The notes under the pieces: model-generated
The model's input: only the letters and a program-made list of their open reading frames with translations
What the model was told of the DNA's origin: nothing
Databases searched by the model: none
Shown: one piece after another, positions 24,527-33,684 of the stretch
Layout: every line of letters starts with the position of its first letter
Numbering within the stretch: position 1 is the stretch's first letter
Source of the DNA: Leptothoe spongobia TAU-MAC 1115
Lineage (GTDB): Bacteria; Cyanobacteriota; Cyanobacteriia; Phormidesmidales; Phormidesmidaceae
Assembly: GCF_018739885.1 (NCBI RefSeq)
Contig: NZ_JADOES010000011.1
Location: forward strand, 1 to 64,000
Length of the DNA stretch: 64,000 nucleotides
Direction of reading: 5' to 3'
Position numbers and translations under genes: made by a program

Positions 24527-24808
24527 ACTCTTCAGTTTCTGCACCGAACTTCTAAAACCTAGCACCACAAAAATATTGGAGAGGGTGAGAAAAAATTCAG
24601 CACTGCCATGGAGCCAATCCACATTGGCTAACTCCAATCCATAGGCTTTCTGGGCATAGATACCGGCTGGAATAGTCACTGCGACAAACACCAGCAGCAC
24701 ATAGAAGCCAACCAAAGCCAGGCGGGGTGTCTGTCCAGACTTGGTCACAAAATAGAGGAATCCCAGATAGGGAAATAAGGAGACTGCAAACAAGGTTTCT
24801 TTAGACAC
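24521..24808 (-). CDS. DUF3593 membrane protein
   Basis: A small membrane protein with three helices, carrying ETLFAVSLFPYLGFLYF, RLALVGFYVLLVFVAVTIPAG and NVDWLHGSAEFFLTLSNI. This matches DUF3593, conserved in cyanobacteria and plastid-bearing eukaryotes. The GTG at 24808 (VSKETLF) is preferred because it overlaps the DUF2499 stop by 8 bp; an ATG at 24862 would overlap by 62 bp. The last codons and stop (AGT AAT TAG) read into the terminal repeat of the MITE-like element, which seems to have replaced the original 3' end. Function unknown. Confidence 0.8.
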   Translation of the reverse strand: MSKETLFAVSLFPYLGFLYFVTKSGQTPRLALVGFYVLLVFVAVTIPAGIYAQKAYGLELANVDWLHGSAEFFLTLSNIFVVLGFRSSVQKLKSN

Positions 24809-25097
24809 GGGTTTGCCTCCAGATATACCAAGCAGCAGCACAGCTAGTGCAATTACCCACAACCGTCATCGCTGCTTGCAAAATCACTAGCCAGCTCAAG
24901 GACGGTGAGTTATCAAAAAAATGCCAGGTGCAAGCACACATAGCGCTAATCAGAGCTGGCAACATACCAAACGATAACCACCGCCAAGCAGACCACCCCG
25001 TCACCTCAGCAAATTGCCAAACGAAATAAATAGCGGCAATCCATTCAATCACGCTGGAGATATGGACCATCCAAGTGGGCAATGAGAGAGCGTGCAT
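24801..25097 (-). CDS. DUF2499 membrane protein
   Basis: A 98-residue protein with three membrane helices and the marker WMVHISSVIEWIAAIYFVW near its start, then ACTWHFFDN and ALT-like LQAAMTVVGNCTSCAAAW. This is DUF2499, which in cyanobacteria is typically next to or fused with DUF3593, as here. Both are restricted to oxygenic phototrophs and plastids and are presumed to act in the thylakoid or plasma membrane. No enzymatic role is known. Confidence 0.87.
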   Translation of the reverse strand: MHALSLPTWMVHISSVIEWIAAIYFVWQFAEVTGWSAWRWLSFGMLPALISAMCACTWHFFDNSPSLSWLVILQAAMTVVGNCTSCAAAWYIWRQTRV

Positions 25098-25260
25098 AGG
25101 CAGAGAACATCAATGGGGATAATCAGAAAATGTAAGGGTGGGCAGTGCCCACCGTCCAGGCATTTGCCCTGGGACAAACCTGAGCAATCGGCACTAGTCT
25201 AAAGTAGATTCAGGCGTTGTGGGTCTAAGCCTAACTATTTAAGAGGACAGCGGTGTAAAC

Positions 25261-26334
25261 ATGCGAGCAGTGTTATGTGGCTACTATGGCATGGGTAATG
25301 GCGGCGATGAGGCACTACTAGCAACACTGCTACAGCTATTGCCCATGTCAGTCACCCCCCTTGTTCTTTCTGGCAATCCTCAGGAAACGTCCCAACGCTA
25401 CGGAGTGAAGGCTGTACCCAGGAAATCCCTAGCTGCCGTCTGGTCAGCCCTCCGGCAATCCCAGGCGTTTATCTGGGGGGGTGGCAGCCTGATGCAGGAT
25501 ACCACCAGTGCGATCAATCCGTTGTACTACGGTGGCTTAATGAAGTTGGCCCAGTGGATGGGTCTGCGCACCATTGCCTGGGGCCAGGGGATTGGGCCGA
25601 TCCATCGGCGGAGTAGTCGGTGGATTACACGCTGGGTATTGCAAAATTGCGATGCCGTCAGTGTCCGCGATGGGGCTTCAGCTCAGTTGTTAACCGATTG
25701 GAATATTCCCTGCCAGCTAGCACCCGATCCAGTATGGGCGCTTAAGTCCTCTCACCTGCCAGGGTTTGCAGACCTACATTCACCACGAGTTGCCGTTGCT
25801 CTGCGTGACCATGCTCAGCTGACACCTGAGCGACTGGCAAATCTGACTAAAGCCATTGCTGACTTTCAGACCGCCACCCAGACCTGTGTAATCCTCCTAC
25901 CATTTCAACCGGTCAAAGACAGCGCGATCGCAAACCATATTGCTCAACACCTGAATGGCCACCATGAGATTATCCAAGTGGATAACCCAGATCAGCTTAA
26001 GGGCGTTTTTCGGAGTATCGAAATGGCCATTGCCATGCGGTTTCACGGCGTTGTCATGGCGGCTGCGGAAGGCTGTCGCTGCTTTGCCATTAGCTATGAT
26101 CCTAAAGTCACCCAGATCATGAAAGAGCTATCGCTGCCTGGCTGGGGACTTTCATCTACGGACCCACTACCGCTCATACCAAACGATGCTGGCACCATGA
26201 CCCAGCAGTGGCTAGAGCACTATGCCAATGGCGAAGGATTGAGCGATGTACAGGTAAGATCGCACATTGATCGCGCTCTCCTACATGCCGCCGTAATACA
26301 AAAAGTACTGACGAAAAGTACTGATAATCTATGA
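25261..26334 (+). CDS. csaB: Polysaccharide pyruvyl transferase CsaB
   Basis: A 357-residue enzyme that adds ketal pyruvate to a cell-wall or exopolysaccharide sugar from phosphoenolpyruvate. It begins with AVLCGYYGMGNGGDEALL (3-20), then WGGGSLMQD (70-78), WGQGIGPI (104-111), VRDGASAQLL and the late AMRFHGVVMAA (about 260), all typical of CsaB. In SLH-protein bacteria pyruvylation anchors S-layer proteins, and cyanobacteria use SLH porins similarly. TAAGAGGACAGC upstream of ATG contains a ribosome-binding site. Monocistronic by context. Confidence 0.93.
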   Translation: MRAVLCGYYGMGNGGDEALLATLLQLLPMSVTPLVLSGNPQETSQRYGVKAVPRKSLAAVWSALRQSQAFIWGGGSLMQDTTSAINPLYYGGLMKLAQWMGLRTIAWGQGIGPIHRRSSRWITRWVLQNCDAVSVRDGASAQLLTDWNIPCQLAPDPVWALKSSHLPGFADLHSPRVAVALRDHAQLTPERLANLTKAIADFQTATQTCVILLPFQPVKDSAIANHIAQHLNGHHEIIQVDNPDQLKGVFRSIEMAIAMRFHGVVMAAAEGCRCFAISYDPKVTQIMKELSLPGWGLSSTDPLPLIPNDAGTMTQQWLEHYANGEGLSDVQVRSHIDRALLHAAVIQKVLTKSTDNL

Positions 26335-26514
26335 TGAAATGTGAATTACTTTAAATTTTAATATATTCTTAATCATTAAGATATTGGTTGAATGCGTTGA
26401 TTTACAGGTATTTTGCAGCAATAAACCAATGCCAATTACATTTTCTGTGTTAACACTATGGAGAGATTAGCGTAAGATGCCATCGTCTCCGCTGTATCAT
26501 TGCGGTGCTCTAGA

Positions 26515-27840
26515 ATGTTCAATCCAGCTAGATCCAACGACAGTCTCCCTGAGTCAGGCAATCAACCCCAGGACGTTTCGTCATGTGGGGCACAGTTACC
26601 TGTAGAACAATCGGATAACAATAGCTGGCAGACCGTTCATCTCCCAGGCACAATCCCTGCCAATCAACTTTCAGGGCCCACACATCATTCGCGGACCAAC
26701 GCTATGGATTCTTCTAGCACGTACCAGATTAATAGCACCTCCAGTACCCAGCCCTCTACTAGCACCGAACAGCCTAGCCAGCGTGAAACAGAGCTGCTCA
26801 ACCTGGTGCGAGATCTAAACGAATGCAACGATGTGCTCTTAGCTAAGGTATCCCAGCTTGAAGAATCTCTAGAACGCTCGCAAGCTGCCCTCCAAGCTGA
26901 GATTGACCGGGCCGGACCACCTGTTGGTGATCGCGAAATTGTCCAATTGGTGACTGAGCTAGAACAAAGCACTCAGGCCCTACAACATCACCAAGTACGT
27001 AGCGAAACTCTCCAAACAGAACTTGCTGCATTTCGGGAACGTACCGCACAGCTTGAAACTGAAAATGCAGCAATGCTGCAGCAACATACAGAACAGTCTC
27101 GAGAGCTCCTGCAGGCCAACACCAACTGCCGTGACTTGAGAGCCCGCCTCCAGAGACAGCAGCGCTATACATTACAGTTCAAGGCGGCCCTTGAAAAATG
27201 TCTTAGCATGTCAACAGAGTCATCCAAGACATCTATGGCAGGCCTGAATGCACCAGGTATCACCATGCCCACAGCCGATGAAATTCGTCCTTGGGAATCC
27301 GCCCTTGGTAACGCTAGACTCGATCCTCAACTGGAGTCTATGATTCGTGGCGGTCAAACAATTAACCCTCAGCCTGTCCCTATCAACACTTTAGAAACCG
27401 AGGCCGAAGATCAACTGTGGCACGATCTAGCACGAGTGATGGATCCCTCCGAAGTTCCTGCTGAATCAGACTTGCAGGAACTTTCTACCGTAGACAGCTC
27501 CATCACTGAAGACCATTCTAGTGCTCCTCAATTTACTGAACCATCGCCCTGGAGCAAGGACATCGGCTCATCTACAATTAGCCCAGCTGATAACACGAGT
27601 GATAATACGTCAGCAGGAATCTCTCAGCTTTCTCCTGAAGCCAGTGAAATTCTGGCGCGAGTACAATCAGCCAGGACAGTGGCATCAGCTGACACCTACT
27701 TACCTGTAATGTCAGCTCAAAGTAGCCCTTCTCCATTGGTCAATCCACTGAAGCCTCAGAAACGCATTGGGTCTCTATCAGCTATCGATCTACCAAACTT
27801 TCCTCGCCTTAAAAAGCAACCACCAAAGGCCAAGGCTTGA
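26515..27840 (+). CDS. Coiled-coil protein, conserved in cyanobacteria
   Basis: A 441-residue protein starting at ATG 26515; five codons upstream a TTG is less likely. Residues about 85-225 form a long coiled coil (LNLVRDLNECNDVLLAKVSQLEESLE, then Gln/Glu-rich heptads) ending in RQQRYTLQFKAALEKCL. The N- and C-terminal parts are Ser/Thr/Pro-rich and probably disordered, and the end is basic (LPNFPRLKKQPP). No catalytic motif or membrane segment is seen. Function is not recognised; a structural or scaffolding role is possible. Confidence 0.7.
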   Translation: MFNPARSNDSLPESGNQPQDVSSCGAQLPVEQSDNNSWQTVHLPGTIPANQLSGPTHHSRTNAMDSSSTYQINSTSSTQPSTSTEQPSQRETELLNLVRDLNECNDVLLAKVSQLEESLERSQAALQAEIDRAGPPVGDREIVQLVTELEQSTQALQHHQVRSETLQTELAAFRERTAQLETENAAMLQQHTEQSRELLQANTNCRDLRARLQRQQRYTLQFKAALEKCLSMSTESSKTSMAGLNAPGITMPTADEIRPWESALGNARLDPQLESMIRGGQTINPQPVPINTLETEAEDQLWHDLARVMDPSEVPAESDLQELSTVDSSITEDHSSAPQFTEPSPWSKDIGSSTISPADNTSDNTSAGISQLSPEASEILARVQSARTVASADTYLPVMSAQSSPSPLVNPLKPQKRIGSLSAIDLPNFPRLKKQPPKAKA

Positions 27841-28068
27841 GAGAAACTTTATTCTTAATTGCCTAAAATAAAATCTTTTTCCTAGTCAACTTAGGTTAGA
27901 CTTTGTTAACTTCTGGTCAACATGTAAAAGCAATGGTAGTTATTCCTTACTGTTGCTGATTTACAGGTGTTTCCAACATAGGTTTAGCCGTAAGCATTTT
28001 TCAAAAAATACCCTGCGGGTTTGCCTTAGTCCCTCAGGTGGCAATTGCATCTTCCCCGTAAAAATAAT

Positions 28069-28296
28069 ATGAGCCCCTCATCTTTAAAAACTGTTTTAGA
28101 AAATTCTCCATCAAGCAAGCCTGTCAGTGAGACACACATTGCCACGGCCATTCTCCATGTGATTGAGACAGCTCGTTCCCAGGGACAAACCCTGGATGAT
28201 GTCATCAATGAACTTATGACCGACGATGCCCTACTAGATCCCAAGAGCCGCCATCTGCTTGGAGATATCCTGACCCAAGCATGGAATACTCTCTGA
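28069..28296 (+). CDS. Small conserved cyanobacterial protein
   Basis: A 75-residue acidic helical protein starting at ATG 28069 (MSPSSLKTV). A TTG eight codons upstream gives a longer frame without support. The core SETHIATAILHVIETARSQGQTLDDVINELMTDDALLDPKSRHLLGDILTQAW recalls small cyanobacterial proteins of unknown function. It lies just before the hetR terminator, on the opposite strand. A 12-base motif (TGATTTACAGGT) sits 112 bases upstream, as also before the coiled-coil gene. Confidence 0.6.
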   Translation: MSPSSLKTVLENSPSSKPVSETHIATAILHVIETARSQGQTLDDVINELMTDDALLDPKSRHLLGDILTQAWNTL

Positions 28297-28320
28297 GGAG
28301 ATTAATTAGCGCTCAAGCAT

Positions 28321-28349
28321 AAAAAAATAGGGTGGACATGGTCCACCCT
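28321..28349 (-). terminator. Intrinsic terminator of hetR
   Basis: On the minus strand a 9-bp perfect stem (AGGGTGGAC with GTCCACCCT, loop of 3) is followed by a run of seven U. It lies about 35 bases after the hetR stop. Confidence 0.8.
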
Positions 28350-28384
28350 TCACAAAGTAAATATTCAGATATCTAAGATGGTGG

Positions 28385-29555
<1,171 letters not shown>

Positions 29556-29846
29556 TTAAGCAATAATGCGGCCACTACCACGATAGGCATGATCAGTTGA
29601 AATACGTCCACTGCCACGGTAAGCCCTCACACGACCACTGCCACGGTCGGAAGCCATCACACGACCACTGCCACGGTCTGCTTGGTTTGTCATTACGCGA
29701 CCACTGCCACGGTCAATTTGTTCAGTTTTAGTGCGGCCACTGCCACGCTCAGCCAATAGAGAATCAGGAGAGGTAACAACCAAACCTAGAAAGTTGAAAA
29801 CGCTGATGGTAGCAGCAACTGACATTACCGATAGAGAAATTCTCAT
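29556..29846 (-). CDS. patX: PatX-like precursor with six RGSGR peptides
   Basis: A 96-residue protein with a hydrophobic N-terminus (about 5-25, SLSVMSVAATISVFNFLGLVV) that reads as a signal peptide or anchor. Six exact RGSGR pentapeptides follow at residues 34-38, 46-50, 58-62, 68-72, 77-81 and 89-93. They are separated by spacers of 7, 7, 5, 4 and 7 residues (TKTEQID, VMTNQAD, VMASD, VRAY, ISTDHAY). The last copy is followed by IIA. RGSGR is the PatS pentapeptide that binds and inactivates HetR. Exported PatX proteins carrying RG(S/T)GR are known next to hetR in filamentous cyanobacteria. The usual form has one C-terminal motif, so six make this an unusual multi-signal precursor. Processing between copies is inference. 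Confidence 0.9.
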   Translation of the reverse strand: MRISLSVMSVAATISVFNFLGLVVTSPDSLLAERGSGRTKTEQIDRGSGRVMTNQADRGSGRVMASDRGSGRVRAYRGSGRISTDHAYRGSGRIIA

Positions 29847-29928
29847 GGGTCAGAAAATGATTAGTATTGCTACTTTCTGATTACATGGAATTGACAAATC
29901 ACTCAGGAAAAACTATGTGAAAAATATG

Positions 29929-29944
29929 TGGGTGATGTCACCCA
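29929..29944 (-). terminator. Hairpin after the FAD oxidoreductase gene
   Basis: TGGGTGATGTCACCCA forms a 7-bp stem just downstream of the stop at 29961 on the minus strand and is followed by a U-containing stretch. It separates the oxidoreductase from patX. The two-base loop is tight, so termination strength is uncertain. Confidence 0.4.
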
Positions 29945-29960
29945 TTTTTTGTAATTGATG

Positions 29961-31790
29961 CTACCTTCCATCAACTTTTGTAATGGCATCTACTAGAATC
30001 CAACCACCACCTAAATTATGGGTACCATAAACTTCAACGGTACTGCCATCAGCAACCTGCATCAACTGATTGACAGCCTGAGAGGAAACAGCAACAAGAT
30101 TTAGAGGGATGTCAGTTTGGCCCATGGGACAGAAAAGTTGGTAGCTGTCATCCTTTATTCGCTGATACTGACCGCGAAAAATGCTACCGACGGAAGTAAC
30201 AGACGGGGGAACTTTATCTAAAGGATATATAAAGCCACTGTTGGGATAGATCTGCAGATCTTTCAGGTAGGCTTGTTGTTGCTCCAGCCAATGCTCATCG
30301 GTAGGTAGTAGGTCAAAACAAGGTACAACCATGGCCGGGGCCTGCGCATCCTGCAGTAAGGTTTGTTGTACATCCTGCACAGACAGTTCTCGCGGTTGAC
30401 ATCTTTGCTGTACACAGAGAGCCGCTGCTACTCCAGCTGCTTGACCAATCCCCAAGACAACAGGCTGCAGTCGGGTAGCACCGTTGGCAATATGGGTCAC
30501 TGAGATATTCTTGTCGCCAGCTAATAGGCCATCAATCTCAGCTGGGACTAGCGAGCGGTAGGGAATCGTAAAGGGAGTACCGGTCCAGCGGCCACCCCAA
30601 CGGATAGCTTTAGGGGCCAGAGGCATGTCGAATCCAGGATAGTGGTGATCGTTGGGATAGTTACCGATTGCGATCGCATCCACCATGCCATCCCCATTTA
30701 CTGGCAGCGGAGCCACCTGACCTCCAGGCATCGGCAGAATATCTCGCTCACTCACCGTCGTCAGGCCCACCAGTCGCCGACTCTCGCGGTAGTAAGGGTA
30801 CAGTGCAAAGGCTCCGCCTCCAGGTGTACCTGCCAGCTCAGGAAATACTCCCTCCGCCAACCCGTAACGAGTCCCCAATTCCGCCTGGATCCCATGGGCA
30901 AATTGTTGACTGTGGTCCTTAGCCTCTTGCCAATAGTCATAGCGGGCCGCATCTGACGCGATCAAACGGTCCAGCCCCACCCCATAGTCATTGCCCTGCT
31001 GCGGCCAGTTGATCATAAAACGATTGCCCGGCAGTCGCCCATAGTTGAGAAACTGCTCAGCACCGTAGCCTTCCCAGGCACCTGCAAACGAAGCACGAGA
31101 CCCAGCATGGGACCCTATCGATGGAATTAGCGGCGCAGTTTGCCCCTCGCCATAGTCCTGCATCACCACTACCCAGGTGGGCGACTGCACCGGATATTTC
31201 TCAATGGCGAGTGCTAGTGGATCGGTGGGGTCGTTCAGAGATTTGGGTGCACTGGGTTCATGCCATTGGCCTTGAGTCTCCCATCCCCAGCGATAGGGGA
31301 CATCGCCCAGGGCGAGTAAGTCCCCCAACTCAGTGCCATCAATCGTAATCTGAGCATCGACCGAAAACTGATCAAACGCTACTCCTGTCACTCGATCACC
31401 GGATCGCATCACTGAGCGAGGCCGATGGCCCCAGCGCCAGGTCAGATTGGGGAGGGCGGCCACCCAGTCAGCAAATATGGCCGCACCTACGGCGGGTTCG
31501 TAGGTGAAGAAACTCACCCAGGCATTATGCAACCCACCCAGCTGACGTTTTTCTAATGCTCGTAAAAATGCTCCCCACAGTCCGGTCTGAAAGGCGGCCA
31601 GCTCATTGCCATCGGGAGCCGTCACCCCTGCAGCGGTCAGCATCCCCCCCAGCCAGGGCCACTCACTGACTAACAACACCTGAGCCCCTGACCGTGCTGC
31701 CTGAATGGCGGCAGCTGTGCCTCCGGTACCACCACCGACTACGAGGACTTCGGTTATTAACCGCTCACTATTACCCACTGTCGAGCCCAT
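29961..31790 (-). CDS. FAD-dependent oxidoreductase
   Basis: A 609-residue flavoprotein. The dinucleotide-binding motif VVGGGTGGTAAAIQAA is at 17-32, followed by SEWPWLGGMLTAAGV, the second ribose-contact region. A long family-typical central part ends with GDKNISVTHIANGATRLQPVVLGIGQAAGVAAAL (about 425-458). A C-terminal domain of about 110 residues follows that is not recognised and may bind a ligand. Such proteins belong to the broad 'FAD-dependent oxidoreductase' group with unknown substrates. It is next to the TerB-like gene (3-base gap), so they probably share an operon. Confidence 0.8.
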   Translation of the reverse strand: MGSTVGNSERLITEVLVVGGGTGGTAAAIQAARSGAQVLLVSEWPWLGGMLTAAGVTAPDGNELAAFQTGLWGAFLRALEKRQLGGLHNAWVSFFTYEPAVGAAIFADWVAALPNLTWRWGHRPRSVMRSGDRVTGVAFDQFSVDAQITIDGTELGDLLALGDVPYRWGWETQGQWHEPSAPKSLNDPTDPLALAIEKYPVQSPTWVVVMQDYGEGQTAPLIPSIGSHAGSRASFAGAWEGYGAEQFLNYGRLPGNRFMINWPQQGNDYGVGLDRLIASDAARYDYWQEAKDHSQQFAHGIQAELGTRYGLAEGVFPELAGTPGGGAFALYPYYRESRRLVGLTTVSERDILPMPGGQVAPLPVNGDGMVDAIAIGNYPNDHHYPGFDMPLAPKAIRWGGRWTGTPFTIPYRSLVPAEIDGLLAGDKNISVTHIANGATRLQPVVLGIGQAAGVAAALCVQQRCQPRELSVQDVQQTLLQDAQAPAMVVPCFDLLPTDEHWLEQQQAYLKDLQIYPNSGFIYPLDKVPPSVTSVGSIFRGQYQRIKDDSYQLFCPMGQTDIPLNLVAVSSQAVNQLMQVADGSTVEVYGTHNLGGGWILVDAITKVDGR

Positions 31791-31793
31791 TAT

Positions 31794-32534
31794 TTATAAA
31801 TAGGGCGTTACATCTTCACCTAAATCATCGGCCAGGTGGGACAAGGCTCGAAATCTCAAACCAACCATTTGTTCGTAAAGGGGGTTGAGCTTACACATAG
31901 GTGGAATGTGGACCACTTTTTTGCCAAATAGGGTGACGTCGCGCTCAAAGGGGCACTGAGAGGGAATCATTTTGCAGACAAAGCGGGCCAGGCGCGGATC
32001 TTGCACTTCAAACTGATCTAGCCACTCACGCATGGGCTTGAGTGGGTCCGGGCCTTCTTTGGGTGCTGGGGGCTGTAGGGGGCTGGCTGCCGCTACAGGG
32101 GCTTCAGCCGCAGCACCACTACTACTAGTGCCTGGCTGGACTTCTTCTTTGACCTGGCGCAGGTTGTAGAGGGTGGATTGCAGGGATTGGAGGACGGCGG
32201 TATCGAGGTTGAGCGCCTGGCAGAAGTCCATGAGGATTTTGTCTTCGGCAGCGGAGTAGATGCCGTCTGCGATCGCAACCATCACCCCCATGCGCAAAAA
32301 GTTCTCAGCGGCAATGGGATTCGGCGTCAGGACTTTTGCCAGCTCTGCCGGTTTAATCGGCTCGAAGGTTTTGAAATCGAGCTTAGGGGCAAATTCCACA
32401 TCCATCATGGTGTGGATCAGGTCTTTCTCCTGGTCGTCAAATTCACCATCGGCCCAGGCAACGGCCAGCAGTCCTCGCAGCCATGCCTTTACTTGTTCTT
32501 CGGTGTAGAGAGATTTGTTTGATGTAGACGTCAT
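31794..32534 (-). CDS. TerB-like protein with Mo-nitrogenase C-terminal-type domain
   Basis: A 246-residue protein with two parts. Residues 10-125 form an all-helical TerB-like domain (LAVAWADGEFDDQEKDLI and VAIADGIYSAAEDKILMDFC). After an Ala/Pro-rich linker (about 138-160), residues 165-245 match the cyanobacterial 'Mo-dependent nitrogenase C-terminal' domain (REWLDQFEVQDPRLARFVCK, IPSQCPFERDVTLFGKK, PPMCKLNPLYEQMVGLRFRAL). Despite that name, this domain is found in non-fixing strains and proves nothing about nitrogenase. Function is unknown. It is co-directional with the FAD oxidoreductase. Confidence 0.8.
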   Translation of the reverse strand: MTSTSNKSLYTEEQVKAWLRGLLAVAWADGEFDDQEKDLIHTMMDVEFAPKLDFKTFEPIKPAELAKVLTPNPIAAENFLRMGVMVAIADGIYSAAEDKILMDFCQALNLDTAVLQSLQSTLYNLRQVKEEVQPGTSSSGAAAEAPVAAASPLQPPAPKEGPDPLKPMREWLDQFEVQDPRLARFVCKMIPSQCPFERDVTLFGKKVVHIPPMCKLNPLYEQMVGLRFRALSHLADDLGEDVTPYL

Positions 32535-32602
32535 AGCCAGCCTTGGAAAAACATCAAATGTCTGATCAAAATCTGCCAGAGGGATCTAATGTACCCCAAC
32601 GG

Positions 32603-33208
32603 CTATGGACGAGCAGGCAACTTAGATGACAGCTGAACCAGCTCAGATCCAGTTTTACCAGTGAATACCCACAGTATTGAGCGTCCGCCATCACGCAGGC
32701 TACGAAGCAGGGGTTCCGGTGGGCGCTCTGAGGTCACTGGCAATGGTTTGTAGTGAATACCTCGACTTCCTAAAACGATAGCGGCAATGGTAGTGGCGCG
32801 CCGCATATGGTAGTCAGACGTAATCAAATAGACACTTTTGATGCCTAGTCGGTCAAAATCGTCGACTAGGGTGGTGAAGTTAGTGACGGTATCTACGGCT
32901 CGATAATCTAGATGCAGACGCTCCAAGGGCACTTGGGATTCTTGAAATACCCAGGTGGAGTATTCGGGATTGGCCCCAGACGATATCCATAGGTCTATAT
33001 CTGGGTTTTCAATGGCAAACTGAGCGGCGAATTCTTCGCGTTTGGCATCTCCGCCTAATACTAGTGCAGCGGTGGGTGAGGATAGGCGACCACGTACATG
33101 CCATTGTCCTAGCCAGAGACCTGTGGCTAAGAGCAGTACAGAGGCTAATGTGAAGCGACGTTTTTTGCGACGCACCTTGGGCACTGGGGGATCCTCGAAT
33201 GGGGGCAA
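32603..33208 (-). CDS. YdcF/DUF218 (ElyC/SanA-type) membrane-anchored protein
   Basis: A 201-residue protein. A basic start (RRKKRRF) and one membrane helix (about 20-39) precede the DUF218 core: AALVLGGDAKREEFAAQF, LWISSGANPEYS, TVTNFTTLVDD and YLITSDYHMRRA (about 132-143). The family acts on the periplasmic or outer face in cell-envelope or cofactor-related steps, with no settled reaction. The length is typical. It follows the TerB-like gene on the same strand. Confidence 0.85.
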   Translation of the reverse strand: MPPFEDPPVPKVRRKKRRFTLASVLLLATGLWLGQWHVRGRLSSPTAALVLGGDAKREEFAAQFAIENPDIDLWISSGANPEYSTWVFQESQVPLERLHLDYRAVDTVTNFTTLVDDFDRLGIKSVYLITSDYHMRRATTIAAIVLGSRGIHYKPLPVTSERPPEPLLRSLRDGGRSILWVFTGKTGSELVQLSSKLPARP

Positions 33209-33322
33209 CTAAATTGGATGGACGTAGATGAGTTCAATGAACTTTTTCATTTTAAGGGAGGTTAGTCGGCTCGTTGGGGAAACTATGGTCTTACTTAAGA
33301 ATAGGGCCCTCATCCCCCAACC

Positions 33323-33476
33323 CCTTATCCCCAGGGAGAAGGGGAGCTGGAGCTTGTAGACCTTCTTTATGTGGTTTCAAAAAATCTATCTGCCAGCTCA
33401 AAACCCCTCTCCCTGGGGATAAGGATTTAGGGTGTAGAGCTTTGCTCTTCTCGAAGAGTGGGCAAAGCTCTACACC
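33323..33476. repeat. Two inverted-repeat modules
   Basis: Arms at 33323-33350 (including CCTTATCCCCAGGGAGA) and 33393-33424 pair almost fully, forming one long hairpin. A second, perfect 15-bp stem pairs GGTGTAGAGCTTTGC (33431-33445) with GCAAAGCTCTACACC (33462-33476). This resembles the CCCC-TTATCCCC family of cyanobacterial intergenic repeats. The block lies in a 475-base gap beside a gene remnant. Confidence 0.7.
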
Positions 33477-33514
33477 ACACAATCTATCCACCTCGCACCA
33501 TCCTCCATCACTAA

Positions 33515-33655
33515 CGCTCCCTCTATTCCCTGGCCGCCGATACCCATAAGGAGAATACCGATTTCCCCTACTGGCTCAACGCCATTGAGCTATTTGGTGG
33601 TGACAGCCCTGTGCTACTGATCAAAAATCAAAAAGGCAACCGCCCTTGCAATGTT
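33515..33655 (+). pseudogene. Remnant of a ROCO (Roc-COR) GTPase gene
   Basis: One plus-strand frame gives AADTHKENTDFPYWLNAIEL and then FGGDSPVLLIKNQKGNRPC. This matches the end of the Ras-like Roc domain of cyanobacterial leucine-rich-repeat ROCO proteins, with the NKxD-like specificity stretch as NQKGN. There is a stop just before it, no P-loop, and it loses similarity after about 33655. It is a fragment of a once larger gene, cut at the side of the repeat block. Confidence 0.6.
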
Positions 33656-33684
33656 GGTGTCTTTTTGCTTCTGAGTATCGCCCC

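Noticed and set aside
29568..29747. Short repeats in patX as CRISPR or simple satellite
   Set aside because: They encode RGSGR with different codons and variable spacer lengths, and lie in an open reading frame with a signal-like start.
31794..32534. Nitrogenase gene
   Set aside because: Only the domain named after nitrogenase C-termini is present, with no metal-cluster cysteines or neighbouring nif genes.
33274..33549. Short ORFs in the repeat block
   Set aside because: They run through hairpin repeats with Pro/Ser-rich nonsense sequence and cross the ROCO remnant in the wrong frame.
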